64,000 bases of DNA from Doryteuthis pealeii. Its lineage: Eukaryota; Mollusca; Cephalopoda; Myopsida; Loliginidae. The notes under the pieces were generated by a model. The model was given only the letters and a program-made list of their open reading frames with translations, was not told the origin of the DNA and did not search any database. This document shows positions 53,321 to 64,000 of this stretch, one piece after another. The translations under genes were made by a program, and so were the position numbers. How positions within the stretch are numbered: position 1 is the first letter of the stretch; each line of letters opens with the position of its first letter. The stretch is from positions 17,553,102 through 17,617,101 of the forward strand of contig CM042157.1 of the NCBI GenBank assembly GCA_023376005.1. Reading direction: 5' to 3'.

Positions 53321-54899
53321 AGGGACTGGCAAACTGAGCCTAAAAATGCGTTTTTGACAAAATGACTTTTTTGATAAAATAACTTACAGAAAATAATTTA
53401 CCAAAGATCAGGAAATTATCGGATTTTAATGAAACTTTCATTGTTTATTTATCAATGAATGGTCTTTATAATGTTACATAATCATTAGATACCTAATGAT
53501 TATGACAATAGTGTAGAAATCATATTAATGCAGCTGATGGCCTTGAGAGTGAGTGACGGCGCTTGACCTCGATCTCACCTTGCGTTCTGCGGATGGAACG
53601 TGAGAACCGGTTGAAGGATACTAAGTAAGTAACTTAGTCAGTTAGAAGTTAGAAACCGAGCTAGCAAGATGTAAGGATCGGCGCGCATTGTCTGGTTGGG
53701 GATTTGGAATAAAGTAACATCAACATAAATCGAAGTCTTGTGTTTATTACTAAAAACAAACAATGACACAAGGGTTCTGATAACAAGAAACTCCAACAGA
53801 AACCAGACACGGAATCCTCAATAGAAGACCAGACGAGACCTTAGAAGATATACCAGACCAAGATAGATGATAGACGATCAGAATAGCAAAGCCGGCCAGA
53901 AGAAGATACGACCAGAGTAAGAAGTAAGAGAAGTATATAACATATACCTATTTAGGGCCGGTAAAGAAGGGCTATGCAACAATAATGCATTATTTATTTT
54001 ATTTCAAAACTTTCTCATTTTTTTCAGGTCGCTTAATTTTGACTCCCCTTATGTTGGGGGCGTAAAATGTTTTTCAAGTTGGTCATATATTGTACTAATT
54101 ACAGTATAAATAATGAGATAAAAGACCGAACTTATGAATAGAAACAAAAAAAAATTACGGTTGCGCTTCTATGAGAAAATAAGTATCGAAAATCGAAAAA
54201 TAAAATGTAAAAAAATAATAAATAATTTATTTTTTGGAGATTTTTTTTTTTTTACTCATTTCGATAATTATTTAATTGGCTATTATTTTATAAAAGAAAA
54301 AATTATACATCGATGTTTTTTCTGCTTAAAAAGGGGAGGGGTACATTTTCAATCGAGTTTTTCTTCAAAACGTATACTTTTTTCGAAAAAATAAGGTTTG
54401 CGTTAAGTAGATATTTATTTTTAGAATCTAAAAATATAACATTTTAAACTTAAAATCTGAAAATTTTTATTTGAAATGAATTTTATATATTAATTTTTCA
54501 TAGCAAAAATACTAAATTAAAGTTTTGAAATAAAATAACTGATGCATTATAAAATTCATTAATTGTTAAATCAATATTGAAAATTTCATTAAAATCGGAT
54601 AATTACCTGATTTTTGGTAAAAGTTTTGTACATCCCAAATGTTACGTTAAAATTGTACACAAGCGCCTAAAACCATTGAAAAACAGCCAAAATGGCGGAT
54701 CGCGTCGAAATTGACCAAAACAAATATTTTAAAATCTTTTTAAAATAAACTGCATATGTAATTATATTTTTCTTTTTTTAATGATGGTTATTATGCTACT
54801 ACTTATCGATTTAGACAAAGTTTAACCTTAAATAATATATTTAATTATTCTTAATTCGCTTTTAAAACTCGTAGTATCCGATTTTTTCTGCCAGTCCCT
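53321..54899. mobile_element. TIR DNA element of about 1.6 kb
   Basis: Ends tagggactggca (53321 onward) and tgccagtcccta (to 54899) are 12-bp inverted repeats including TA. The interior is AT-rich, with a GC-richer nested block at about 53505-53960 (an LTR-like ggaataaag near 53710). A motif ccaaaatggcggatcgcg is at 54688. No transposase recognised. Confidence 0.65.
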
Positions 54900-55371
54900 A
54901 ATTTAAATAAACACTTTAAATATCTAAAAAAAAAAAAAAAAAAAGATTAATACCTTTTCAATTAAAGGTGTGACATGTCATTGCGAAATTTGCTGCTATA
55001 TATTGTCAAAAGTATTCATGTGTGTACGAGTCTTTTTCAATTAACACGCATAACCATCAAGGTGTGACGGTTATGTACAAGGTGCAGTAGAAATACCGCC
55101 CACATCTTAAAATGTCACCTGGGTGTGAAAATAGATACTGCTATGAGTTGAAGATTATATCCGGAACAGCATCATTCCGTCATAACATGAAATAAGCTCG
55201 TAAGACAAAACATTTTCAACAGCAAACGCACAGTGTGCACCGGTCCAAGCCATGATCATAACTGATCGTATCTAAAAAAAAGTTAGTTAGATATAGTTAT
55301 TATCTGAGTTAGCAGATATAATTATTATTATTATTATAAATAGTTAGCTAAATATAGTTATATATATAGTT
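54900..55371. other. Unassigned spacer
   Basis: Begins with a poly(A) run. Repeated tagttagctagatatagtta phrases from 55280 to 55380 continue at 55620-55780 on the other side of a SINE C, which inserted into this (tagttat)-rich array. Confidence 0.5.
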
Positions 55372-55621
55372 AGCTATAGTTTAGCTCAGTTGGTAGAGCG
55401 TTCGGCTAGAAACCACAAGGTTCCTAGTTCGATACCGGCCCTCGCCTACGTAGCGTATGAATAGCACAGGGATCTGTGCGGTAAAGTAAGGAGCTGGTGG
55501 TAGGTGTGGTGCCCCACCTCAGACGCAAAACCAATCTCCTAGCGCTAGTGAAAAGCAATAGACTCCCTCCCTGATTGGCTGATACCGACTTTAGGCCACC
55601 CCGACAACTTTACTTTTTTAC
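55372..55621 (+). repeat. SINE family C copy
   Basis: gtttagctcagttggtagag, tagttcgataccggccctcg, and end cgacaactttacttt. Confidence 0.85.
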
Positions 55622-56006
55622 TTATATATATATAGTTATTATTATTATAGTTATATATATAGTTATCATTATTATAAATAGTTAGCTAGATATATTAGTT
55701 ATTATATGTAAGTTATTATTATAGTTAGCTAGATATAGTTATTATCTGAAAAAAGTTAGCTAGATATAGTTATTATTGCCACTTGCTTAAGTTCACTGGA
55801 ACCACACAGGCGAAAATTACCCTGTATATCCCCAGTTTCTCCGCCATGGTCAGAGTGTGTCACAAGGTCAATTTTGAAAGGGGGTGATGTTCATTTGAGT
55901 TCAAAGTTTTCTATCTCCTATGCCACTTAGTTCATAGGCAGCTAATGAATTATGTACGTATCTGTAGTAAGAATATCTGAATCAGGGTCAGTTAGATTCA
56001 GAATAG

Positions 56007-56711
56007 CAGGGGTTCAGTGGAAAGTTACCATTGCCGATGATTGACAAATGGTAACATTCCGATTGACCTTCCGGTAGCGCGCGATTAGACGCATGAGAAT
56101 CAGTTTAGTCATTTGCGACCGCAGATTCAGGGTGAGCGGAATCGAAAGTCGCTCGCTCTGAGCTGAAATCCTGAGGTAGGGTAAGTTATCGAAGTCCCTT
56201 AGCTACGGTAATCTGATATTTCTGCTGGACATGATAGACGTTCATTTTGACGTCTGACTCCGGTGCCGGTCAATCAGAAAGAGGGAGAAAGAATTTGTCT
56301 CTTTGGCTTTGCCACCAAAGTATGCTGGCTCGTGATTGGTTGGTTCGATAGAGAGGCGCGTAGACAAGGACGATAACCCATACCTCAGATTTCTTCTTCT
56401 TCTTCTTCTTCTTCTTCTTCTTCTTCTTCTTCTCTTCTTCTGGTTGGTTCTTCTTTATTTCTTCGGGATTGCCATTTCTTGTTTAAACTAACTCAACAAG
56501 ACTTCGTTGTTTTTCTTATAAAGCTTTATTTCAACAACCCAGCCCAGAATTCGACCGCGCGGTGAGTTGCGATCCCTGGGAGACATCCTCTCTCGTCGGG
56601 TACCTGCTCGCATCTGACTAAAACTAAAACTAATTCTTCCCCGCCTCTAATGGCGCGTTTTTCAAGGGGTCAAGTAAAAAGGTTATTACCCGTCGAGGTA
56701 ACTTTCCACTG
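56007..56711. mobile_element. TIR element of 0.7 kb
   Basis: Ends cagtggaaagttacc (56007-56021) and ggtaactttccactg (56697-56711) are perfect 15-bp inverted repeats. A (TTC)n tract lies at 56391-56433. 57560-57835 repeats part of its interior (gtagacaaggacgataaccc). CAG...CTG ends resemble hAT elements, but no 8-bp duplication is evident. Confidence 0.62.
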
Positions 56712-57844
56712 GTCCAGTTATAAGTAAGAACCCTCATCCATCATCTCTACTCTGTCTGTCTGTCTGTCTCTCTCTCAATACGTATTAAACTTATAACATG
56801 CCATCATTATAATCAACTTTCAAATTATAACAAAAAATCAACTGAAGTGGTCACTATTAGAATAGGCTCTGTCCTAATTAGTGGTCATCCTCTACACATT
56901 AATACAACAACCGTTATTCTGAATCTAACGAACTCTTGATTAAAAATATCTTACTACAGGTACATACATAATTCATTTACTATCCATGAATTATGTAACA
57001 TATAATATTCTCAGATATTTCCTCACATCTCAACATTGTTGGTCTGTGAAACATTACAGTAGATTAGCCAGTTTCACCTCTCTTTTAACCTGTATTGCCC
57101 AAGCAAATAAGCTGAGTACAGTAACGCATTACTTCATCATTTTTAATCCCAAAACACCATTAATAACATAATTTTCAGCTTGTGGCTTTATTACAAGATG
57201 ATCTGGTGCCCTAGGTAAGCCTTTAGATGCGCACCTCCTTAGAAGTTATGGATCAAGTCTCCAATAGGCACCTGTATGGATTAAAATAAAACGAAAATAA
57301 AACTAGAATGAAAAAAAAAACACAAAAAAATGACAGACTCCCATGGGGCCTTCATATAAAGAAACTAGACACGAAACGACAGCACTCCAAGGTTTGAAGT
57401 ATGGAGTTAACCACGAGTGTGGCAGACAGGTTGAGAGTCAAAGAAATAACCAAACAACTAGAAATAGGAATAAAAGACGTGTATTACAGAATATATATAT
57501 ATAACAATAAATATTGCAAACTTTAGTTCGTCTGCGCAAATGTTTATAATTTGTCACTTATCTGAGTCCTGAGATAGGGTATTATCGGAGCCCTTGCTAC
57601 GGCCTTCAGATAGTTCGGATATGATAGACGTTCTGTTTGATGTCCGACTCCGATTCTGGTTGTTGAGGAAAAGGTGGAGCGACCCTTATTTTAGGTCTGT
57701 CCCCAGTGAAAGCTGGGTCAGTAGAGGACGAGTTTGCGTATTCGGCTTTGTCGCCAAAGTATGCTGTCTCGTGATTGGTTGGTTCGAAACAGAGGCTCGT
57801 AGACAAGGACGATAACCCCCATACCCCAGAATTCTCAATATTCA
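56712..57844. other. Unassigned with fragments of neighbouring elements
   Basis: 57105-57285 resembles 59510-59660 (aaaacaccattaataacata). 57560-57835 is a copy of the 56165-56390 region. The short open frames are within these repeats. Confidence 0.45.
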
Positions 57845-58143
57845 CCGGAAGAATCCTCTGCGCAAGTCCAACATAAAGGACTGTCCCCCAGCCCCCAAAA
57901 GAATCTCTCAGCCATTTGGAATCAGGCCTTAACTTCCTAGCCAGGGAGATATCCCCCTCGCCACAGGCGACTATGACCCGGTCAATAAATCCTAAGTTAT
58001 AAAGCCACCTTCTGTCTTTGTCTCTTTCCTTTTCGTTCTTTGAATGGCTTCGTTTTCAGCGCAACCACCAAAAAGAGATGGGGTTAAAAGAAAACCCGAG
58101 AATATCCAGCTACTTTAAACCTGTAAAAACACCCAAAATCACT

Positions 58144-58463
58144 TATACCCCATACACATACATAGGAAGCGAGTGGTGTAATGGTTAAAGTCATGGGAAA
58201 TGGACGCGTCGACCCGAGTTCAAATCCTGGACGTGGCAATTATTTCACTTAGTGCTAATACCCTTGGGAAAGGTATGAATCCTACTCTCCCTCCAGCTAT
58301 GGGTAAATAGTAGGGCAGACTGTGCTCTTTAACCTTGGTTATGCAACCGGTCTAGGAGAAGGAAAACTCTGAATTCAAACCTGTTGAACTCCGCTTAAGA
58401 AATTAACTTTGTGTCGCATCCTGCTCGTGAAGAGGGGTTGGTAAATATATATACCCCATACAC
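58144..58463 (+). repeat. Full-length SINE family A with 14-bp duplication
   Basis: Element 58158-58449. Exact duplication tataccccatacac at 58144-58157 and 58450-58463. The head has gagtggtgtaatggttaaag (A-box) and cccgagttcaaatcctgg (B-box). Body and gaggggttggtaaatatat tail are complete. This is the reference copy for the family. Confidence 0.92.
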
Positions 58464-59520
58464 CCCAAATCGTCCCAGTAATAAAAGATTCAGTTTGCCT
58501 TGTCACCGGTAACTTCCGCTTCCGAATATATTTGTAAACAAACCAACATACAATTTTAATAAGAAGTTTAGGGAGATTTGCACTTACGATAAATTGAATA
58601 AAATATCCACAAATACAAGACAAAAATAATTAGGTCATGTTGTGTTCACAAACACAAGAAACGTTTTTATATTAAAATAGTTTTTGAGAACAAATGCAGA
58701 ATAGTGCGCAAGGGATAGTGGTATCATTAGAATCACATATTACGTATAAATAGCTTCAGGTTACAGAAATTCCCCAAGTAGCCTAACCATAACCATAACT
58801 CTAACATTAACCCTAATAGTGACCCTAATACTAACCTTAACCCTAACCCTAATCCTGTCAAAGATATCGGGTTTCCATAAAATGTAATGAAATGTAATGC
58901 TTTTTATACGTAATCTAATGATATCATCTCTTGCGCGCTATTCTGCATTAGTACCAGTTTTTTTTAATTTTAATAAAAAAGAATTAATTTGGTACTAGCA
59001 ACAAATTAACATTTTTTAAATATATAAATACATTAAAAAATTTTTTGAAAATATCTTTTTAATTTGATCACATAGCTGGTAGACGTGATCAAATAAAAAT
59101 TCAATAGCAAAATCTTTTTTTAAATAAATACTTTTTAATCAGAAATTTATGAATATTTTTTTAACACTTACGTTGAATTAAAAAACAAAAACAAAAAAAA
59201 TTAAAAAAAATAAAATAAAATAAAAAAACAACAAAAGCCACATTTTTATGCTAAAATAGTTTTTATTTAAACAGAACAGAAATTCAAATATGTTTATTTA
59301 AATAAAAGTACAGTTTTTGTTTACAAAATTTTGTTTTGTTTATCTAAATAAAAGGATGTTGTTCAGAAATAGTATCACACAATTTGTGAAATTTATGTTT
59401 GTCAGATACTATATAAGTGCAAAAAATCGTCCGTTGGTTTGTTTACAAATATATTCGGAAGCAGAAGTTACCGGTGACAAGGCAAAATGAATCTTTTATT
59501 ACTGGAAGGGTTTGGGGTGC
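58461..59520. mobile_element. TIR element with 75-90 bp arms and nested foldback
   Basis: Left arm caccccaaatcgtcccagta ... caccggtaacttccgcttcc ... mirrors the right arm ... gaagttaccggtgacaagg ... tttggggtg. Inside, 58692-58952 is a second palindrome (gcagaatagtgcgcaaggga against cttgcgcgctattctgc) with central ccctaaccctaa repeats. Confidence 0.82.
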
Positions 59521-60271
59521 CTATTGGAGAATTGATCCGAAGTTTTGATAAGCTAATATTGCTACAGTAACCGATTACTACATTATTTCTAACCTCAAAA
59601 CACTATTAATAACATAATGTTCATTCGTGGCTTCATTACTTCATCCATGCAAATAACCAATCATTGTTATTAAATGAAGTCAATAAATCTATGACGGAGA
59701 ACGAGAAAGGAAAAAGAGCAAGACATTGTCTTGCCTGCCGGGATCGAACCCGTGTCCTCCCGCATGCGAAAACAAATGCGATTTAGGAACTGGACGGACG
59801 CGAGGCACGACTGATATGCCCGGATGTTTGGGTAATATGCCCATAAAATAACCAAAGCGAGTGGAGCGTGGCGTGACGAGCAGAGAAGCTTTCGGCTTAC
59901 GTGAGACGGCAGTCAGAAAATATTATTTTGACGACGGCGACGGATTTTCAGCTGCTGGTCGAAGACTGTGTTGACCAAAAGAAAGTTTGGCCTGCGAGAA
60001 GACAGTGAACTCGCTTCTTTTTGGTCCCCCCCTCAGCAGGAACTTGTTGAAGTAAATATCTATTTTCCCCCTCTATCCCCCCCCTCTATAAAATCTTTGA
60101 TATAAATGTCAATGAAACAATGCTTTCCCTTCATTTCAAATTCTATCCAAGATTGCCCTGAATTTGTGGCGCCCCCAGATGTCGGCGCCCCCTGCAATCT
60201 GTATGTTTGACTAAAGGGTAATACCGGTCTTGCTTGGAAGTTTTGATAAGAAATGTAGGCAAATTAACCCA
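59521..60271. other. Unassigned with tRNA-like segment
   Basis: 59735-59765 on the minus strand reads acacgggttcgatcccggca, a tRNA T-arm-like segment, but no full tRNA folds. 60100-60240 is repeated at 62780-62900 (gattgccctgaatttgtggc against gtttgccctgaatttctggc). Confidence 0.45.
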
Positions 60272-60521
60272 TTACTAGCTCAGTCGGTAGAGCGTTCGGC
60301 TAGAAACCACAAGGTTCCTAGTTCGATACCGGTCCTCGCCAACTCAGCGTATGAGAAGCACAGGGATCTGTGCGGTAAAGTAAGGAGCTGATGGTAGGTG
60401 TGGTGCCCCACCTCAGACGCTAAAAATAATCTCCTAGGTCTAGTGCTAGTGAAAAGGGGATAGACTCCTTTGCTGCACGGCTGATACCGACATCAGGCCG
60501 CCCCGACGACTTTACTTACAT
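60272..60521 (+). repeat. SINE family C copy
   Basis: ctagctcagtcggtagagcg, tagttcgataccggtcctcg, end ccgccccgacgactttactt. Confidence 0.87.
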
Positions 60522-62056
60522 TCTGACTGTTGCGTAGAGGCCAAGGTCGAGTTATAGTAGTATAACACAACGGTGGGTGCAAGCAAGTGTGTGGGTGCAT
60601 ATAACTGCATAGTTAGATACATAAGTAGCAAGACAACCCACAGATATGTATAAATGTGTGTGTGTGGTGTGTGTGTGTGTGGTGTGTATACATATATTGT
60701 ATGTGTACGTCGGTGTATTGTTTGTGGGTGTCAATAGTTCAGTCCAATCGTAAAACTTATATTGGAAATTCCACAGTTAATTATCTCCCCCTGCTGCTAG
60801 GAAGCGAATCGCCATCATCGTATGTTGGCGCCAATACCAAAAACTTTACTTATCAGGGAGTCGTTACCAACGAGAGACGTAAAAATAAACGCTGTCATCA
60901 CTTAGCCCCAAGACAGGGTCTACTTATCACGGAGCACACACTGAGGGTAGTCGCGTAAACAGCGGTCCCTACACTTCATTCATCACTTAGCCCCAAAACA
61001 GGGCTTACTTATCGCATAGCAGTATTGGCGGAGAGACATAAAAACACCAAGCTCTCATTACCAAGCCCAAACCAGGGCCGACTTATCACAGAACTCTACA
61101 ACCAGCTCCCTTCTAAGGCATTGTATCTGCATACGTTAAAAGGCAGGTACAATAGCACACTTACTGAAGGACAAGAAACTACCAAGACGAAGCGTCTTAT
61201 CAACATTTCCTACCGACGAAAAGAATACCCTGTTATCACCATTACTCCAAGAAAATTACTAACTCAGATAAGTCTGTAGCAAATACCATTAAAATTTGCA
61301 ACAATTTTATGTAAATTTTGTCAATACAAGTGTCTGCATTTACTTTCGTGTTTTTTCCTTCTTTGTTCGACAATTTGCCTACAACTACGGAGAAATAAGA
61401 GCTCCTTCGAAAACCGTAAATACTCTTACTTAAGAAAAGATTAAGAGTGGTGATAACTCCCCAAATTAGAGAAAGAGAGTCTGGGTTTTGATCACTTTGA
61501 GAAGTTAACGGTAGGTTAAACCGACAATAAAATCTGACCCAGCTAGAAACAAAGAAAGACTTTCAAATCACGTGAGGTTAATAAAATCTCGGAAGATGAG
61601 ATTTCGTACGAGAATTGATAGGAGATTTGAGGATTCTGGGATTTTAAAAAAAGAAGTGACTTAGATCTCGGGCAGCTAAGCAGTAACATCTCCCTTAGAG
61701 CCTTGTGAACTAGAAGCCAGTTTAGGAGAAGTCCCTTAAACGAACAGGGGGGGGGGTTCCCCCTCTCGACAAGACATGGGAGACGAATTAGAAGTTGATG
61801 GGAATGACTGATGTGGATGAATGTTAGTTACCTCTCTGGCCATTGTTGATGTTCAGCTGAGATTGTCTTTGTCTTGTTTTATTTCTCTCTTGTAATAATT
61901 GTTGTTCACCTTTCGGCGGGAGGTCGCGGAGCATTTGACGGGCACAACAGGTCCTAGCTAGACGACGCGGGGAATCATGGCCAGCGAAGCAGTGCAGCAA
62001 TATGCAGAGATATGCAGAGTTGAAATGCAATAGCTCCCGGCTCGTCGAAGGTGGCA
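60522..62056. other. Unassigned, moderately GC-rich
   Basis: (TG)n at 60656-60690. An imperfect tandem motif acttagccccaagacagggt recurs at 60898, 60988 and (diverged) 61056. 61750-61760 is a G run. Open frames at 61025-61279 and 61824-62057 show no known domain. Confidence 0.35.
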
Positions 62057-62159
62057 TAGTAGTAGTTGTCGTTAGCTCAGAGAAACAACATACGCAAGTC
62101 GTATAGTCGAAATGGGGTTGTTTATTACTTTCTAAGCTCGTGGGTTTTTTTTCCCAGAA

Positions 62160-62288
<129 letters not shown>

Positions 62289-63352
62289 GGGTTAGGTCAA
62301 GCTGTTCTATCATAAATCACGTTCATGCGCGCTGTTCGTTGCTAGCCAAGACATGTCACCGTGCACCCCCCACGCCGAAAACCACGGCTGCCTCCGACCA
62401 AGGCCGCGACCAAAGCCGCGACCAAAAAGTCTGATTTTTTTCTTCTTCCGTTTTTCGTCCCGGGAGTGAGAGCAGGGACACATTTACTTCCGCCATCCGC
62501 AGAAAACCTGGGACTTCTGTTTTTATTCTTAAATCTAGTTACGGGGTCATTGGTCGGTTAATGGCTGGCACCCCTTGAGTGTTTACACTTCCAAACCATT
62601 TTTTCCAACTTTTTGTTCTTATTTCTTTTTCTTCTCTTTCTCCAGAAATCCAATTACTGTTTTGTTTTCAATCCCCAAATTCTCCGTAGACCATTATAAT
62701 TACGCTACACAAAATCTCGAAACACCCCCGGTAAAATGATAATCATATTATGGCTTTATTATTTCATGACCAAAGTAAAAAAAAAGATCCTTGATGTAAA
62801 TATCAATGTGTTTACCCTTCATTTTTAATTTTATCCAAGTTTGCCCTGAATTTCTGGCACCCCAAGATGTAGCCTAAAGGGTAACGACGGTCCTGCTTGT
62901 TCCGATTCATGATCCATTTCTCTTGCTCGCGACGCTTCAGTAACAGGAGGCGGAAGTTTAAGTGAATGACAAGAAGAGGTATCAGCGTGGAATCAAAGAA
63001 CATGCAGAAAGGTGGCTCCAGACCGTGCAGCACTATGGCCTCTAATTTGAATGCGAGACTGCTTTTGTTCCAACTTGAAAATTAAAGCAAATAAGTTATC
63101 AAAATATTGGAAAAACCTTTGGCCCACCCTAGAATTTTGCGTACATTGGGAAATGCTTAAAGAGCATTGTCCTGATGAATTTAAAAAAAAAAAAAAAAAA
63201 AACCCCCAACCTTAACCACCATTTGTTTCCCCAACTAGAAAGAAAAAAATAAGCTTTTTTGTGATTGGTACACCATCCGTAAAAAAATAATTTTTGTGGG
63301 ACTGTTGTTTTACTAATTTAAAACTAAGAGAAGTTTTACGTCATTTTACAGT
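62289..63352. other. Unassigned spacer
   Basis: 62340-62560 is GC-richer (ccaaggccgcgaccaaagcc) with no domain recognised. 62780-62900 is a dispersed repeat shared with 60100-60240. Poly(A) at about 63183-63202. Confidence 0.4.
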
Positions 63353-63937
63353 TTTCGTTTGGACCATATGACCTTAAGGCACCCCGTCCGCGATCTCGAC
63401 TCGTGGGGACACTTTTCTCATTTACACCGTAAAAATCCGGTTGTTTGTTAGGGGTTAGGGTTAGGGATTAGGGTTAGGGATTAGGGTTTGTATTTTCCCG
63501 GTACCCCACTCGTACCAGGTCAGGCACAAAGGCCCTATTAACGTGGTATCCACCCACAAACCGAAGTTCATGGGATGGTTGGTGAAAAATTGCATGTATC
63601 CCATCGGCATTCCCCCTCAAGGAGGGCGCCTCAGGTACTGGGCAATAAACCCAGCCCTGCCCCTTTAAACCGAGGGGGCAGGTATTGCCTGGGGGGGGGG
63701 GATGACCCCCTGGGATCGACGCTATTATTACCACATACCGGTCCAGCGGCCGAAGCTCACTGGACCCCCGACCCGAAGGCCGGGTGAGAGGTTGTTAGGG
63801 GTTAGGGTTAGGGGTTAGTTTTATAATTAAAAAAAAAAAACTCTAAAAATCGTCTGTAAACAATTAACCGGATTTTGACGGTGTAAATGGAAAAAATGTC
63901 CCCACGAATCGCAAAAGGTCATATGGTCCTTTCGTTT
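63353..63937. mobile_element. Palindromic MITE family K, copy 3, with nested insert
   Basis: Element 63361-63929. Exact 8-bp duplication tttcgttt at 63353-63360 and 63930-63937. Arms begin ggaccatatgaccttaaggc. The telomere-like gttaggg run in the centre is interrupted by family N (63487-63790). Confidence 0.87.
63487..63790 (-). repeat. Dispersed family N copy 2, nested
   Basis: Reverse complement of 40485-40745 plus about 55 bp more at its 5' side (ccttcgggtcgggggtccag on the minus strand). GC-rich, about 300 bp. Its duplication cannot be separated from the surrounding gttaggg repeats. Confidence 0.78.
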
Positions 63938-64000
63938 TAACAGCAATCATTTCCCAAAGTCGAATTCGCTTTATAAGATCTTTTTTTCTCCAGTGACGGA

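Noticed and set aside
54688..54745. Start of a gene at an ATGGCGGAT with YY1-like context
   Set aside because: The frame closes after about 18 codons with no donor recognised, and the site lies inside a TIR element.
59735..59790. tRNA gene
   Set aside because: A good T-arm-like segment exists, but no acceptor, D and anticodon arms could be paired around it.
61824..62057. 77-residue GC-rich minus-strand frame
   Set aside because: No domain or clear splice support; adjacent sequence (62060-62112) is repeated at 25737, suggesting repeat origin.

Overview
Animal nuclear DNA, AT-rich and dominated by repeats. The only host protein-coding gene I can place is the 5' part of ARMH3 (human C10orf76) on the minus strand: a coding exon at 16276-16395 with the start codon, and a 57-bp exon at 13921-13977, joined in phase 0 by a 2.3-kb intron. 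No later exon was found to the left. The start of the gene must lie to the right of 16.4 kb, so much of the window is probably intron 1 or intergenic. Very long introns, many tRNA-derived SINEs, (TA)n/(CA)n tracts and Penelope-like remains fit a lophotrochozoan, probably a mollusc and possibly a cephalopod. That assignment is inference.

Layout. 0-12 kb: MITEs, SINEs, a 5S rRNA-like pseudogene, a LINE reverse transcriptase relic, a minisatellite, a hammerhead ribozyme motif (11.85 kb) and a LINE C-terminal relic. 12.6-18.4 kb: the ARMH3 exons among two related dispersed repeat families. 18.4-26 kb: nested SINEs, a probable LTR-like insertion, a 380-bp GAA-rich polypurine tract inside an inverted repeat, and AT minisatellites. 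26.5-35.2 kb: a zone of (TA)n tracts, large palindromes, Penelope-like coding scraps, a solo LTR and four hammerhead ribozyme motifs, three of them with a tRNA-like promoter just upstream. 36-41 kb: SINEs, then a dead mariner interrupted by a 471-bp element that has 102-bp terminal inverted repeats, a 5-bp target duplication and an open SAM-domain reading frame. 41-45 kb: a TIR DNA transposon in AT-rich sequence. 45-50.4 kb: nested SINEs, a twin-primed LINE insertion and a tandem tRNA-SINE cluster. 50-64 kb: further TIR elements, LTR-like pieces, a (GA)n tract and a palindromic MITE split by another element.

Most short open reading frames here are chance or repeat-derived. The main value of the window is its fossil record of insertions: many target-site duplications can be read directly, giving insertion order and exact element ends. 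Two palindromic MITE families (about 190-230 bp) give 8-bp duplications in six of six testable copies and carry telomere-like TTAGGG motifs in their loops. The two most novel items are the SAM-domain TIR element and the tRNA-like plus hammerhead modules.
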